DNA of 64,000 nucleotides from an uncultured Prevotella sp. Lineage in GTDB: Bacteria; Bacteroidota; Bacteroidia; Bacteroidales; Bacteroidaceae. Made by a program: the position numbers and the translations under genes. A model generated the notes under the pieces. The model saw only the letters and a list, made by a program, of their open reading frames with translations, was not told the origin of the DNA and did not search any database. The stretch is taken from NCBI GenBank assembly GCA_947169185.1, contig CAMVOS010000003.1, positions 62,001 through 126,000 of the forward strand, given 5' to 3'. Position 1 is the first letter of the stretch. Each line of letters begins with the position of its first letter. Of this stretch, positions 8,767 through 17,431 are shown one piece after another.

Positions 8767-9489
8767 TTAAATCTTTAATATATTAAATATGTTATAGTTA
8801 ATGTCGTGATCGAATACGTCCTCATGATCGTGTTTCTTCGTAAATTCAACGACACGGATGGTAATAGGCAGCACCACGATTTCATATGCCGTCTTCAACG
8901 TCACCTGACTAATCATCAGCGAAGGCATCTCCTCCCAGGGAATTACGCCGCCCAAGGCCAGTGGAAAGAAGATGATGGAGTCCGTCAACTCACCAAACAC
9001 CGTACTCAGAACCGCACGCGACGAGAAACTCTTAGCGAACGACTGGCCCTCGTGGTTTTGTCGCGAAGCCTGCGAAGACAGTTTCATCTTCGACATCACA
9101 TAAGCATTGATAAACGAACCTGCAATAAATGCAATAAATGACGCAGCTGCAATCCTAGGTGCTAGCCCAAAGATGGAGTGGAATGCCTCATCGCCATGCC
9201 AATAGTCTGCACCAGGAATCCAGTCGGCTATACCCCCCATGATGACGAAGAAGAAGTTCATGGCAAACCCCATCCATATCAACATACGCGTACGACTGTA
9301 GCCCCACACTTCGCAGACGACATCGTTGATGATGTAGCTGACGGGAAATACGATGATACCTGCTGTCAGATTGACAGGACCGAAGGAGAGTTGCTTTGTT
9401 TCCAATACGTTTGCCGTAATCAGGCAGACGCAGAACAGAGTGCCGAAAAGCATAAACAGCACGCTGACTTTTTTCTTTTCTTGTTCCAT
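8767..9489 (-). CDS. Queuosine precursor transporter (YhhQ/VUT family)
   Basis: 240 residues from the ATG at 9489; the frame continues upstream but into the leader. The family imports queuosine precursors such as preQ0/preQ1 across the inner membrane. Several hydrophobic helices are visible, with family-typical ANVLETKQ at the end of helix 1, FPVSYIINDVVCEVWGYSRTR, and LSTVFGELTDSIIFF. Gene order with queF agrees with the role. Transcription starts at the box at 9579-9586, leaving an approximately 85-nt leader able to fold. Confidence 0.88.
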   Translation of the reverse strand: MEQEKKKVSVLFMLFGTLFCVCLITANVLETKQLSFGPVNLTAGIIVFPVSYIINDVVCEVWGYSRTRMLIWMGFAMNFFFVIMGGIADWIPGADYWHGDEAFHSIFGLAPRIAAASFIAFIAGSFINAYVMSKMKLSSQASRQNHEGQSFAKSFSSRAVLSTVFGELTDSIIFFPLALGGVIPWEEMPSLMISQVTLKTAYEIVVLPITIRVVEFTKKHDHEDVFDHDINYNIFNILKI

Positions 9490-9575
9490 TTCGTTTCTTG
9501 TTTTGTTAAAGGGGGTCCGGCCACCGCTTGGCTTTCGCAAGTACCCCTGAAGTTGAGATCTTCAACTTTTTCGGC
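9490..9575 (-). promoter_or_regulatory. Structured 5' leader of the queuosine unit (candidate cis-regulatory RNA)
   Basis: Seen on the minus strand: a 7-bp hairpin AAGUUGA/UCAACUU (9568-9562 with 9556-9550), then GGGGU (9547-9543) able to pair with ACCCC (9516-9512) around an inner CUUG/CAAG hairpin. GGCCGG (9522-9517) can also pair with bases near the 5' end, which would give a pseudoknot if the transcript starts early enough. PreQ1 riboswitches commonly precede such transporters, but this does not match the preQ1-I consensus I know. The ligand is inference. Confidence 0.35.
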
Positions 9576-9578
9576 CGG

Positions 9579-9586
9579 CAAAGGTA
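9579..9586 (-). promoter_or_regulatory. Bacteroidota -7 box for yhhQ-queF
   Basis: The minus strand reads TACCTTTG, about 90 bp before the YhhQ start. Confidence 0.7.
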
Positions 9587-9589
9587 CGA

Positions 9590-9628
9590 AAAAAAAGTGA
9601 GCTAACCAAATTGTCGGCTCACTTTTTA
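9590..9628 (-). terminator. Intrinsic terminator of the glycogen operon
   Basis: The minus strand reads AAGTGAGCC, an AT-rich loop, then GCTCAC and eight T. It lies 17 bp beyond the GH57 stop codon and directly upstream of the yhhQ promoter. Confidence 0.85.
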
Positions 9629-9644
9629 TCCTTATCGGCTTGTT

Positions 9645-11027
9645 TTACTTCTTCTCAGCAGCCTTCTTTGCAGGAGCTTTCTTGGCGGCAGCAGGCTTCT
9701 TAGCAGGCGCTTTCTTCTCAACAACCTTGGGTTCAAGTTTCTCGAGGCGAGCCTTCAGGCGGGTAATCTCCTTGTCCTTCATCTCAATCTCGTCACCCTG
9801 GTTGCGGATGGTGGTAAGCAGAGCATTGAGCTCGTCGTTCTCAATTTCAAGTGGATAGAGAGCGTTAACTCTGTTGATGAAGTCACCGAGGATGTTCATG
9901 TAATTGGTGAAGGCATCGAACGGTCCGCTATAGATACCACGATCCAGACCTACGTTTGAGGGCTTGGTGGTCATAAATCGGAAGTTATTAGAGGCCTGCA
10001 AGTAGTCCCAGTCCTGATTGATGCGGGGATCGTCGGCAATGCGCAGACGGTCGGCCACGGAGTAGAGTTTGTTGAAAGCCTCACGCTGCATAGCGTTACC
10101 CAGCCAGCACGAGCAGTCGCGCTCCTCGTCGACCCAAGAAAGCGTGTCGGGTACATCGAGATTGCCTACGCTCTTTACCTTCATACAAATCTCAGTAGGC
10201 GTCGAGAACGTGATGCCCTTCTCCTTCGCACATGCAGGCAGAGCCTTCAGGAAGTCAAGGATATTCGAACTAAGCGGCTGAGCGATACCCAAAGCCGAGA
10301 GTTCCATGAATATATTGATAATCTGCTCCTCTTCAGGGAAACGTGAGATGCGATCGATATAGCCATCGGCAAACAAAGGATAGCCCTCCCAGTCGGGATT
10401 GTTAAAGCGCAGTGAGATATCATCAGACAGTTCGACATCGCGAAGCAACAACTTAAGGTTGGGGGCAATGTTGCAATTGTAGACATAGTGTGGCGACTTC
10501 CATCCCAGCACATGCTTAGCGCCCTCAGTGAGCATGCCCTTGAAGCCCATGGCAGCAATCTGACCACCAATATCATCAGAATAGATTAGCGACGAGTTGC
10601 GGACTACTGTGGGCTTCTTGCCGAACAGTTCCTCAATCTTAGCCATCTGCTTCTTTACGTCGAGAGCAAAGGTTTCCTCGTTGGCCAGTGACGACAGACC
10701 ATGAGAGTAAGGTTCTGCCAGGAATTCAACACAACCAGTCTGATTCAGTTCCTGCAGCTTTGCAATGACCTGAGGTGCATGGAACTCGAGTTGCTCGATA
10801 CCCGTACCAGAGAGCGAGAAAGCTACCTTGAAATAATCGCCGTGCTCCTTAATCATGTCACCAATAGCTGTCAGAGCAGGCATGTAGCTGCGGTTAGCAA
10901 TGTCAGTGATGCTACGCTCGTTCTCGTAGTCATCGTAATAGTAATGATCGGTACCGATATCGAAGAAACGGTAACGCTTCAGATGAATAATCTGATGTAT
11001 TTCGAAATATAAACAAATTGTTTTCAT
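9645..11027 (-). CDS. GH57 family alpha-amylase-type glycosidase
   Basis: 460 residues. The GH57 barrel covers about 1-390, with early CLYFEIHQ, the DIGTDHYYY stretch, and FLAEPYSHGLSSL. It acts on alpha-1,4-glucans and is the third gene of the glycogen operon behind the debranching enzyme and GT4 synthase (48-bp gap), a gene order known in Bacteroides and Prevotella. Residues about 395-430 form a coiled-coil-like segment. The last 25 residues are an unusual Lys/Ala/Pro-rich tail (KKAPAKKPAAAKKAPAKKA), like histone H1 tails and not part of GH57. Confidence 0.9.
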   Translation of the reverse strand: MKTICLYFEIHQIIHLKRYRFFDIGTDHYYYDDYENERSITDIANRSYMPALTAIGDMIKEHGDYFKVAFSLSGTGIEQLEFHAPQVIAKLQELNQTGCVEFLAEPYSHGLSSLANEETFALDVKKQMAKIEELFGKKPTVVRNSSLIYSDDIGGQIAAMGFKGMLTEGAKHVLGWKSPHYVYNCNIAPNLKLLLRDVELSDDISLRFNNPDWEGYPLFADGYIDRISRFPEEEQIINIFMELSALGIAQPLSSNILDFLKALPACAKEKGITFSTPTEICMKVKSVGNLDVPDTLSWVDEERDCSCWLGNAMQREAFNKLYSVADRLRIADDPRINQDWDYLQASNNFRFMTTKPSNVGLDRGIYSGPFDAFTNYMNILGDFINRVNALYPLEIENDELNALLTTIRNQGDEIEMKDKEITRLKARLEKLEPKVVEKKAPAKKPAAAKKAPAKKAAEKK

Positions 11028-11036
11028 AATGTTTTT

Positions 11037-11069
11037 CGTTATTACGTTATATCGTTATTACGTTATTCG
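11037..11069. repeat. Short tandem repeat, CGTTATTA units
   Basis: CGTTATTACGTTATAT is repeated with variation in the 48-bp gap between the GT4 and GH57 genes. Confidence 0.65.
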
Positions 11070-11075
11070 AATGGG

Positions 11076-12347
11076 TTAAGCCTCCCATCCAAGAGTTCTC
11101 TTATAGAGTGTGGCAATCCAAGCACCAACCTTCTCCCAAGTAATCTGGTCGACCTCGTTCTTACCTTCCTCCTTGAGGTATTGGAAGAGCGACTCGTTGG
11201 CACAGATACTGTAGATGGCATCTGCCAAGGCGTGAATGTCCCAATAGTCTACCTTGATACAGTTGGTTAGAATCTCAGCACAACCGGACTGCTTCGAGAT
11301 GATAGAGGGCGTACCACATTGCATAGCCTCAAGTGGAGAGATACCGAACGGTTCAGATACAGAAGGCATCACATAAACGTCAGAGTCCTTCAAACACTCG
11401 TAGACCTGCTTGCCTCGCATGAAGCCAGGGAAGTGGAAACGGTCGGCAATGCCACGCTCGGCAGCCAAATGGATCATTGCATCCATCATGTCGCCCGAAC
11501 CAGCCATACAGAAGCGTACATTGTTAGTACGGCGGATAACCATGTTGGCAGCCTCAACGAAGTACTCAGGACCCTTCTGCATGGTGATACGTCCGAGGAA
11601 GGTGACAACCTTCTCCTTTCCCGTGTGGTCGGGACGAGGAATGGCTTGGTACTCATCGGGCAAAGGATACACAGCATTATGAACGGTGTAGCACTTACGC
11701 GGATCCTGATGATACTGGTTAATGACCGTTTGACGCGTCAACTCGGACACACACATGATGCAGTCGGCATTGTCCATACCATTCTTCTCGATCGAATAAA
11801 CGGTGGGGTTCACCTTACCACGCGAGCGGTCGAAGTCGGTAGCATGCACATGGATGCACAGCGGCTTGCCACTGACCTGCTTGGCATGGATGCCGGCAGG
11901 ATAAGTCAGCCAGTCGTGAGCATGAATGATGTCGTAGTCAAGGGTACGAGCCACCACACCGGCAATAATCGAATAGTTGTTGATTTCCTCATGCAGATTG
12001 CCCGGATAGCCGCCAGCAAACTCCATAGCACCCAAATCGTTGACATGCATGTAGTTGAAGTCGGCATACAGGTGGTCGCGCAGTCGGAAATAAAGGTCGG
12101 GATCCATGATATTACCCACACGCTCACGGACATAGTCAGCCGATACATCTCGATAGGCAATGGGCACAGCATTCATGGCTACAATCTGGCATGCAGAACG
12201 GTCTTCATCGCCAAAAGGTTTGGGCAGGCACAGCGTGATGTCCATATCACCCTGGGCATAAAGACCTTGCGAAATACCATAGTTGGCGGTGGCTAGTCCA
12301 CCGAATACGTGAGGAGGATACTCCCATCCAAACATTAAAACTTTCAT
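11076..12347 (-). CDS. GT4 glycosyltransferase, glycogen synthase-like
   Basis: 423 residues, GT-B fold. The N-terminal domain opens with MFGWEYPPHVFGGLA, the Gly-rich acceptor/nucleotide loop of GT4/GT5 synthases. The C-terminal domain has TFLGRITMQKGPEYFVEAA and the EX7E-type motif SEPFGISPLEAMQCGTP. By gene context it probably elongates alpha-1,4-glucan from a nucleotide-sugar donor in the cytoplasm. It lies between the debranching enzyme (16-bp gap) and GH57 in one operon. A role in another glycan is possible but less likely given the neighbours. Confidence 0.88.
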   Translation of the reverse strand: MKVLMFGWEYPPHVFGGLATANYGISQGLYAQGDMDITLCLPKPFGDEDRSACQIVAMNAVPIAYRDVSADYVRERVGNIMDPDLYFRLRDHLYADFNYMHVNDLGAMEFAGGYPGNLHEEINNYSIIAGVVARTLDYDIIHAHDWLTYPAGIHAKQVSGKPLCIHVHATDFDRSRGKVNPTVYSIEKNGMDNADCIMCVSELTRQTVINQYHQDPRKCYTVHNAVYPLPDEYQAIPRPDHTGKEKVVTFLGRITMQKGPEYFVEAANMVIRRTNNVRFCMAGSGDMMDAMIHLAAERGIADRFHFPGFMRGKQVYECLKDSDVYVMPSVSEPFGISPLEAMQCGTPSIISKQSGCAEILTNCIKVDYWDIHALADAIYSICANESLFQYLKEEGKNEVDQITWEKVGAWIATLYKRTLGWEA

Positions 12348-12363
12348 AGCGTTTCCTCCTTAT

Positions 12364-14313
12364 TTATTTTTGATACGTATATTTCTCAAGCAACTTCACC
12401 GAGCGCAGGATCTCAGCGACATTCATAGCGAAAGCCATTGCACCGCGTCCGTGGAACGGAGGATTGCCGTCGAACAGTTCACTGATAGTGCCAAGAGCAT
12501 GATAGTTCATCTCGTCTTCGTAACCCACCATGTGACGCTCGAGGAACGACAGGCGAGTGCGCTTATAGAGTTTCAGGCAGGCCTCAATATAGAAGCCACC
12601 GAGCCAAGGCCATGCAGTACCCTGATGGTAAGCGTAGTCACGTTGCGTCTGAGGCCCAACATACATCGGGTTATAGCCGCCACTCTTTGGCGACAACGAA
12701 CGCAGACCCTTGGGTGTTAGCAGTTCACGCGTACAAACATCCAGCACGCTCTTCTTTTGCTCCTGATTGAGTGGTGAATAGTCAAAGGCAACGGGGAATA
12801 TCATATTGGGGCGAACACTCCAATCCATCATCGTGCCATCGACATAGTCCAATAGATAACCGTATTCGTTCATGAAAGTGTCAACGAACGACGTCTTGCA
12901 GACTTCAGCTTGCTGCTCCAGTTTTTCAGCAAATTTCTTGTCGCCGAACTCAGCCTCAAGAGATGCACAGAACTTCAGAGCGTTATACCACAGGGCATTG
13001 AACTCAACGATATAGCCCGAGCGAGGTACGACAGGACGACCGTTGGCGGTAGAATTCATCCACGTCACAGCCTTGTCGCGACCATTGGCATAAATCAGGC
13101 CATTCTCGTCGAGACGCAGGTTGGGATGGCCGTCAGTAAGGATATACTTCACGATGTCCTTCACTAGCTTGCCATACATTTTGTAGCCCTGCTCCTTGCC
13201 GGCATCCTTCACGTATTGCTGAATAGCCCATATAGCCCACAGGGGAACGTCTGGATGCTCAACCTCATAAATTTTCACAGAGAGTGGCTTGTCATCCATA
13301 AATTCACGCAAGCCCTTCTCTGCAGTCTTCATCACCAGTTCAAAGTAGTCGCGTTCGCCAATGGACAGCGTCAGACCCGGCAATGAGATAAACGTATCAC
13401 GGGCACGAGCCTTGAACCAAGGATAACCAGCAAGCAAGTAACGATCGTCGTTGGGCTTGCGATTGTGGAACTGATGTGCAGCAGCCACCAAACAATGGAA
13501 GAAGCTGTCACGACTCAGACGCAGATTCATCTCCTTTTGGAACAGTGCCTTCAAGCCTGACGACTTAATAGACTTCGTAGAACCCGAGAAGACGATGCTC
13601 TCGCCCTTCTTGATGCTCATCTCGAAATAGCCAGGAACATAGAGGTCTTCGTTAGAAGCATAGCCGCGTTCCTGTTCCTTCGGATATTCTACGCCACGAT
13701 ACCAGTCTGGCTGGAATACGAACTCGTTCTTCTTCGAGAACTGCATGTAGAGGTCGGGATAGCCAGCATACATACAGGTCTTGATACCATTGTCCACGGG
13801 ATGGAATTCACGCGAAGCCGTCGAATTCTCATGCGTGAACTGACGAACCGAACGGAAGGCCAAGAACGGACGGAAACGAAGTGTTGTTGCTGAATGGGCA
13901 TCTTCCAAGGTATAGCGAATGAGGATGCGGTCCTCATAGGCCTGGAAAATGGTCTCGCGTTTCAGCACTACGCCTCCCACGCGATAAATCGTGGTAGGCA
14001 CGACGTCACAACTAAACTCGCGGATGTACTTATGACCCTTAGGGCTATAGTTGTTGCCCTGATACTTGTGGAGTCCGAGATTGAACTCAGCACCGTGTTG
14101 AATCACCGTACAGTCGAGCGACGAGAGCAGCACATGGTTCTCATCGTCCAACTCAGGTACGGGAACAACGAGCAGACCGTGATACTTGCGCGTATTGCAG
14201 TCTACAAGGGTAGAAGCACTGTAGGCGCCAGAACGGTTTGTCCGAAGCAATTCACGACGGAGCGACTCCTCCAGATTGGTCATTACCGCTTTTTCAAATC
14301 GTAAATAACTCAT
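12364..14313 (-). CDS. Glycogen debranching enzyme (amylo-alpha-1,6-glucosidase)
   Basis: 649 residues. The N-terminal beta-sandwich domain (about 1-260) begins with NRSGAYSASTLVDCNTRKYHGLLV, the hallmark of bacterial amylo-1,6-glucosidases. The C-terminal (alpha/alpha)6 barrel carries AGYPWFKARARDTFISLPGL, PRSGYIVEFNALWYNAL and YHQGTAWPWLGGFY. It removes alpha-1,6 branch stubs from glycogen. First gene of the three-gene glycogen unit, with a promoter at 14368-14375. Confidence 0.94.
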   Translation of the reverse strand: MSYLRFEKAVMTNLEESLRRELLRTNRSGAYSASTLVDCNTRKYHGLLVVPVPELDDENHVLLSSLDCTVIQHGAEFNLGLHKYQGNNYSPKGHKYIREFSCDVVPTTIYRVGGVVLKRETIFQAYEDRILIRYTLEDAHSATTLRFRPFLAFRSVRQFTHENSTASREFHPVDNGIKTCMYAGYPDLYMQFSKKNEFVFQPDWYRGVEYPKEQERGYASNEDLYVPGYFEMSIKKGESIVFSGSTKSIKSSGLKALFQKEMNLRLSRDSFFHCLVAAAHQFHNRKPNDDRYLLAGYPWFKARARDTFISLPGLTLSIGERDYFELVMKTAEKGLREFMDDKPLSVKIYEVEHPDVPLWAIWAIQQYVKDAGKEQGYKMYGKLVKDIVKYILTDGHPNLRLDENGLIYANGRDKAVTWMNSTANGRPVVPRSGYIVEFNALWYNALKFCASLEAEFGDKKFAEKLEQQAEVCKTSFVDTFMNEYGYLLDYVDGTMMDWSVRPNMIFPVAFDYSPLNQEQKKSVLDVCTRELLTPKGLRSLSPKSGGYNPMYVGPQTQRDYAYHQGTAWPWLGGFYIEACLKLYKRTRLSFLERHMVGYEDEMNYHALGTISELFDGNPPFHGRGAMAFAMNVAEILRSVKLLEKYTYQK

Positions 14314-14367
14314 AGTTCCTTATACTGTTTATATCAATTATATGTTTTAGGATTATTGAATTTTCTC

Positions 14368-14375
14368 CAAAGTTA
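14368..14375 (-). promoter_or_regulatory. Bacteroidota -7 box for the glycogen operon
   Basis: The minus strand reads TAACTTTG, 55 bp before the debranching-enzyme start. Confidence 0.7.
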
Positions 14376-14400
14376 GGCATTTTTCACGGGACTACAAAAT

Positions 14401-14440
14401 AAAACGAGCATTTTTTTTCAAAAAAGCCCGTTTTTTATAC
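14401..14440 (-). terminator. Probable intrinsic terminator after the lipid-kinase-like gene
   Basis: AAAACGAGC pairs with GCCCGTTTT around a T/A-rich loop with one mismatch, 15 bp past the stop at 14455. On the minus strand the stem ends in TTTTATTTTG. Confidence 0.6.
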
Positions 14441-14454
14441 ATTTTCGCCTTTTT

Positions 14455-15381
14455 TCAGTCAGGAATGAGGAAATTGATGACTTCCTGCTCTACAGTTATG
14501 CGATAAGAGCCTACTGGTATTCCAAGCAGTCGACCATCCACTCCGACCTGTGCATGTTTGGCCTCTTCGACCAACACCTCACGGGTGCGGTAGGGATGTA
14601 CGGCACGATGGTTGAGGAAGCGTCCCGTGATGAGTAGCCAAAGCCCAGCGAACACCTGCATAATCTCTGTATGGTATACCATCGACACATCGAGCATACC
14701 ATTATAAGGCACAGCACTCGGTGTCTGTCCATAGCCCGGGCCACTGCCGACACACATTGTCATTACCTTGCGATCCACCTCGTCACTATTGATGCGTACA
14801 TGCATCTTATAGTCCATACGATGGAAAATCATCAGGAAAATGGAGACGATGAACGACAGCGTCTGGGACCCCAACAGCGAACGTGTCTGACGGCGCAGAT
14901 TCATCACGTCGGCAATGAGTCCGATATTGATACAGTTCATGAAGTAACGGTGACACTTTTCGCCCTGTTTATTCTGATAACGGATACAACCCAAATCGAT
15001 TGTACGCACCCGATGCTTGATAAGCCAATCGACAGTCTGTTCCAGATTGCCTTCCTTAAAATCCCAATAACGTGCAAAGTCGTTCAGCACACCATTCGGA
15101 ATGACGCCCAAAGCAATTGTATCGCGAACCTGCTTCTCTTCGTTCATCAGGCAGTTGACAGCATCGTTCAGTGCAGAGTCGCCTCCCACAACGATGATGG
15201 TCTTATAGCCATTATGGATAAGCATGGTGACCAAGCGTTCAACGCTGCCACTCGTCTCGCTCTGAACGAAATCGTAATGCACACCACGTTCATCCAGCAC
15301 GCGCTGAATTTTCTCGCGCTGCTTAGTGCCTTTACCCTTCGGGCAATACAGGATGCCCCATCTTGTATCTTCTACTGCCAT
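14455..15381 (-). CDS. Diacylglycerol kinase/sphingosine kinase-like lipid kinase
   Basis: 308 residues, the usual length for DagK/YegS-type proteins. The nucleotide-binding loop reads VVGGDSALNDAVN where the family usually has GGDGTxxE, and IPNGVLNDFAR replaces the usual IPxGTGNDFAR. It is therefore a recognisable but altered catalytic domain. The C-terminal half shows the beta-sandwich with SGPGYGQTPSAVPYNGMLDV. The family phosphorylates diacylglycerol or related lipids at the inner membrane. It starts 8 bp after miaA, so the two are co-transcribed. The substrate cannot be told. Confidence 0.8.
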   Translation of the reverse strand: MAVEDTRWGILYCPKGKGTKQREKIQRVLDERGVHYDFVQSETSGSVERLVTMLIHNGYKTIIVVGGDSALNDAVNCLMNEEKQVRDTIALGVIPNGVLNDFARYWDFKEGNLEQTVDWLIKHRVRTIDLGCIRYQNKQGEKCHRYFMNCINIGLIADVMNLRRQTRSLLGSQTLSFIVSIFLMIFHRMDYKMHVRINSDEVDRKVMTMCVGSGPGYGQTPSAVPYNGMLDVSMVYHTEIMQVFAGLWLLITGRFLNHRAVHPYRTREVLVEEAKHAQVGVDGRLLGIPVGSYRITVEQEVINFLIPD

Positions 15382-15386
15382 CTTGT

Positions 15387-15430
15387 CATTTACAGATTTA
15401 CAGATTTACCATTTACGATTTGTATGATTT
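15387..15430. repeat. Short tandem repeat, ATTTACAG units, at the miaA 3' end
   Basis: Degenerate units of about 9-10 bp (ATTTACAG, ATTTACC, ATTTACG, ATTTGTATG) span the last miaA codons and the junction with the next gene. The C-terminal residues of MiaA (IVNGKSVNL) are encoded by them. Confidence 0.65.
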
Positions 15431-16319
15431 GTGCCACTTTATCGTCCATCGGCTGCAAGGCATCAATCCAATGGATTATAAAGCCTCGACGCTCCATACC
15501 GCGGAACCACGTCATCTGACGCTTGGCAAACTGATGGATTGCAATTTCCAGACGAGTGAACATTTCGTCATAGGAGGTCTTGCCCACGATATACTCCGTC
15601 ACGAATTTATACTCCAACCCGTAGTAAATCAGGTCTTCAGCAGGAATACCTTCATCGAGCAGTGCCTTAACCTCGTCTATCATACCTTCTTCCAGACGAG
15701 CCTTCAAACGGCGGGTAATCTTCTCGCGACGCGCCTCACGATCAATATTGACACCGATTATCACCGATTCGACAGGCGGCAGTTCACGACGTGGCACAGG
15801 ATTCTCAAGATTGTAGGTCTCAATCTCAATGGCACGAATGGCTCGCTGACAAGAGTCCACATCTGTCTTGTTATGCATGTTCGACCCCGTCTTAGACTTC
15901 AGTTCCATCAGCATCTGCGTGAGTTCATCGAGCGACCTGCCTTCGAGTTTCGTTCTAAGTTCAGGATTCTGGGGTACAGGCGATAACTTGTAGCCTTTCA
16001 ACACGGCCTCGATATAGAGTCCCGTTCCGCCACAGAGGATGGGCTCTACTCCCCTACTCATAATGTCTTGATAGGCATCAAAGAAGTCCTGTTGATATTG
16101 GAACAGGTTATACTTTGTACCTGGTTCACAGATGTCAATCAGATGATACGGGATGTTGCCATAATCTTCCAAGTCTTTTCCCGTGCCGATATCCATCCGA
16201 CGATACACCTGACGAGAGTCGGCGGAGATAATCTCACCGCCAATCTTCCCTGCCAGTGCTGCTGCCAGAGGCGTCTTGCCACTGGCCGTCGGACCCAGTA
16301 TCGTAATCATCTGCTGCAT
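15390..16319 (-). CDS. miaA: tRNA dimethylallyltransferase
   Basis: 309 residues from the ATG at 16319 (a GTG directly before it is the other option). It transfers a dimethylallyl group to A37 of tRNAs that read UNN codons. P-loop GPTASGKT at 9-16, then SADSRQVYRRMDIGTGK, CGGTGLYIEAVLKGY, and the insertion-domain CQRAIRAIE. It sits between the AAA ATPase (17-bp gap) and the lipid-kinase-like gene in one operon. Confidence 0.95.
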   Translation of the reverse strand: MQQMITILGPTASGKTPLAAALAGKIGGEIISADSRQVYRRMDIGTGKDLEDYGNIPYHLIDICEPGTKYNLFQYQQDFFDAYQDIMSRGVEPILCGGTGLYIEAVLKGYKLSPVPQNPELRTKLEGRSLDELTQMLMELKSKTGSNMHNKTDVDSCQRAIRAIEIETYNLENPVPRRELPPVESVIIGVNIDREARREKITRRLKARLEEGMIDEVKALLDEGIPAEDLIYYGLEYKFVTEYIVGKTSYDEMFTRLEIAIHQFAKRQMTWFRGMERRGFIIHWIDALQPMDDKVAQIIQIVNGKSVNL

Positions 16320-16336
16320 CACCTGTTCCTGAATGA

Positions 16337-17356
16337 TTACTGTCCTATGTTTGCCCTCGAGGCAAATCCACCTTTCAGGTCTTCTATCGTCAGCTCAGTC
16401 AGTCTGTCCTTATCCAAATTTTTCTCTCCAGCCAATCGGTTAGCCTGCGCCTGAATACTCTTCTCGAACACGTTACGTGCATATCGGGCATTACCGAAGT
16501 TGCGGTCCTTATGCTCGACAGCATAGTCGAAGCGTGCCTTCAGATAGGCCTCCGTCTCCTTCGATAGCGTGTACTGATTTTTCTTCATATACATCTTGAA
16601 GATATCAGTCAGTTCCGTACCAGTATAATCCGGAAAATCAATGTAGCGGTTGAAACGTGACTGCAGACCGGGGTTAGAATCAATGAAGCGTTGCATCTCG
16701 TCCTTATAACCGGCAACTATCACTACCAAACGGTCGCGATGGTCCTCCATACGTTTTAGGATGGTAGAGATGGCTTCCTGACCGTAATCGTTACCGGCAC
16801 CACCTTCAGGGACCAGTGAATAAGCCTCGTCAATAAACAGCACGCCATCCAAGGCTTTGGCTATCACACTGTCCGTCTTAGGACCCGTCTGCCCGACATA
16901 CTGTCCGCACAATCCTGCACGGTCAGTCTCTACGGTGTGGCCTCTTTTCAACACACCGAGATCCTTATAAATACGTCCCACAATACGTGCCACTGTGGTC
17001 TTACCAGTACCAGGCGATCCGTAGAACACAAGGTGATACGATACCTTGGCTGTCTTCAGTCCTTTCGCTTCGCGCTGCTTCTGCAACTTGACGAAATTAG
17101 CCAAAGAGCGAACCTCTTGTTTAACGCTTCCTAAACCAATCAAGCCATCAAGTTCTTCGTAAGGGTCACCTTCTAACGGTTCGTTCACGATGACCGAGTC
17201 CTTCTTCTCCACCTTCTCAGCAGTAGGTTTTTGCTCTTCTGGCTTCTCTTCATCGTCAACACACGTACCTATGATACCTAACAGGATGAACAATGCAATA
17301 CTGCCTATCGACAGGCAGCCGCATCCCTTGAAAATTTTATCTAAGTATTGATTCAT
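16337..17356 (-). CDS. Membrane-anchored CbbX/SpoVK-type AAA+ ATPase
   Basis: 339 residues from the ATG at 17356. A hydrophobic helix at about 14-31 should anchor it in the membrane, followed by a charged linker to about 60. The AAA+ module has Walker A GSPGTGKT (113-120), Walker B VLFIDEAY (172-179) and a sensor/arginine-finger stretch NPGLQSRFNRYI. CbbX and SpoVK relatives remodel protein complexes; the substrate here is unknown. First gene of the unit with miaA and the lipid kinase. Confidence 0.85.
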   Translation of the reverse strand: MNQYLDKIFKGCGCLSIGSIALFILLGIIGTCVDDEEKPEEQKPTAEKVEKKDSVIVNEPLEGDPYEELDGLIGLGSVKQEVRSLANFVKLQKQREAKGLKTAKVSYHLVFYGSPGTGKTTVARIVGRIYKDLGVLKRGHTVETDRAGLCGQYVGQTGPKTDSVIAKALDGVLFIDEAYSLVPEGGAGNDYGQEAISTILKRMEDHRDRLVVIVAGYKDEMQRFIDSNPGLQSRFNRYIDFPDYTGTELTDIFKMYMKKNQYTLSKETEAYLKARFDYAVEHKDRNFGNARYARNVFEKSIQAQANRLAGEKNLDKDRLTELTIEDLKGGFASRANIGQ

Positions 17357-17376
17357 AAGCAATGATATTTTGGGGA

Positions 17377-17384
17377 CAAAGTTA
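17377..17384 (-). promoter_or_regulatory. Bacteroidota -7 box for the AAA-miaA unit
   Basis: The minus strand reads TAACTTTG, 20 bp before the ATPase start. It lies just downstream of the previous operon's terminator. Confidence 0.7.
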
Positions 17385-17390
17385 CGAAAA

Positions 17391-17427
17391 AAATGCCGTC
17401 CGACAAAGCCAGACGGCAAATTTTTTC
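17391..17427 (-). terminator. Intrinsic terminator of the lipoprotein/TMEM43 operon
   Basis: The minus strand reads TGCCGTC, an 11-nt loop, GACGGCA, then seven T, beginning a few bases past the stop at 17432. Confidence 0.88.
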
Positions 17428-17431
17428 TTTC

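Noticed and set aside
9490..9575. Naming the yhhQ leader a preQ1-I riboswitch
   Set aside because: The short preQ1-I stem-loop and its A-rich tail are not recognisable, so only a generic structured leader is supported.
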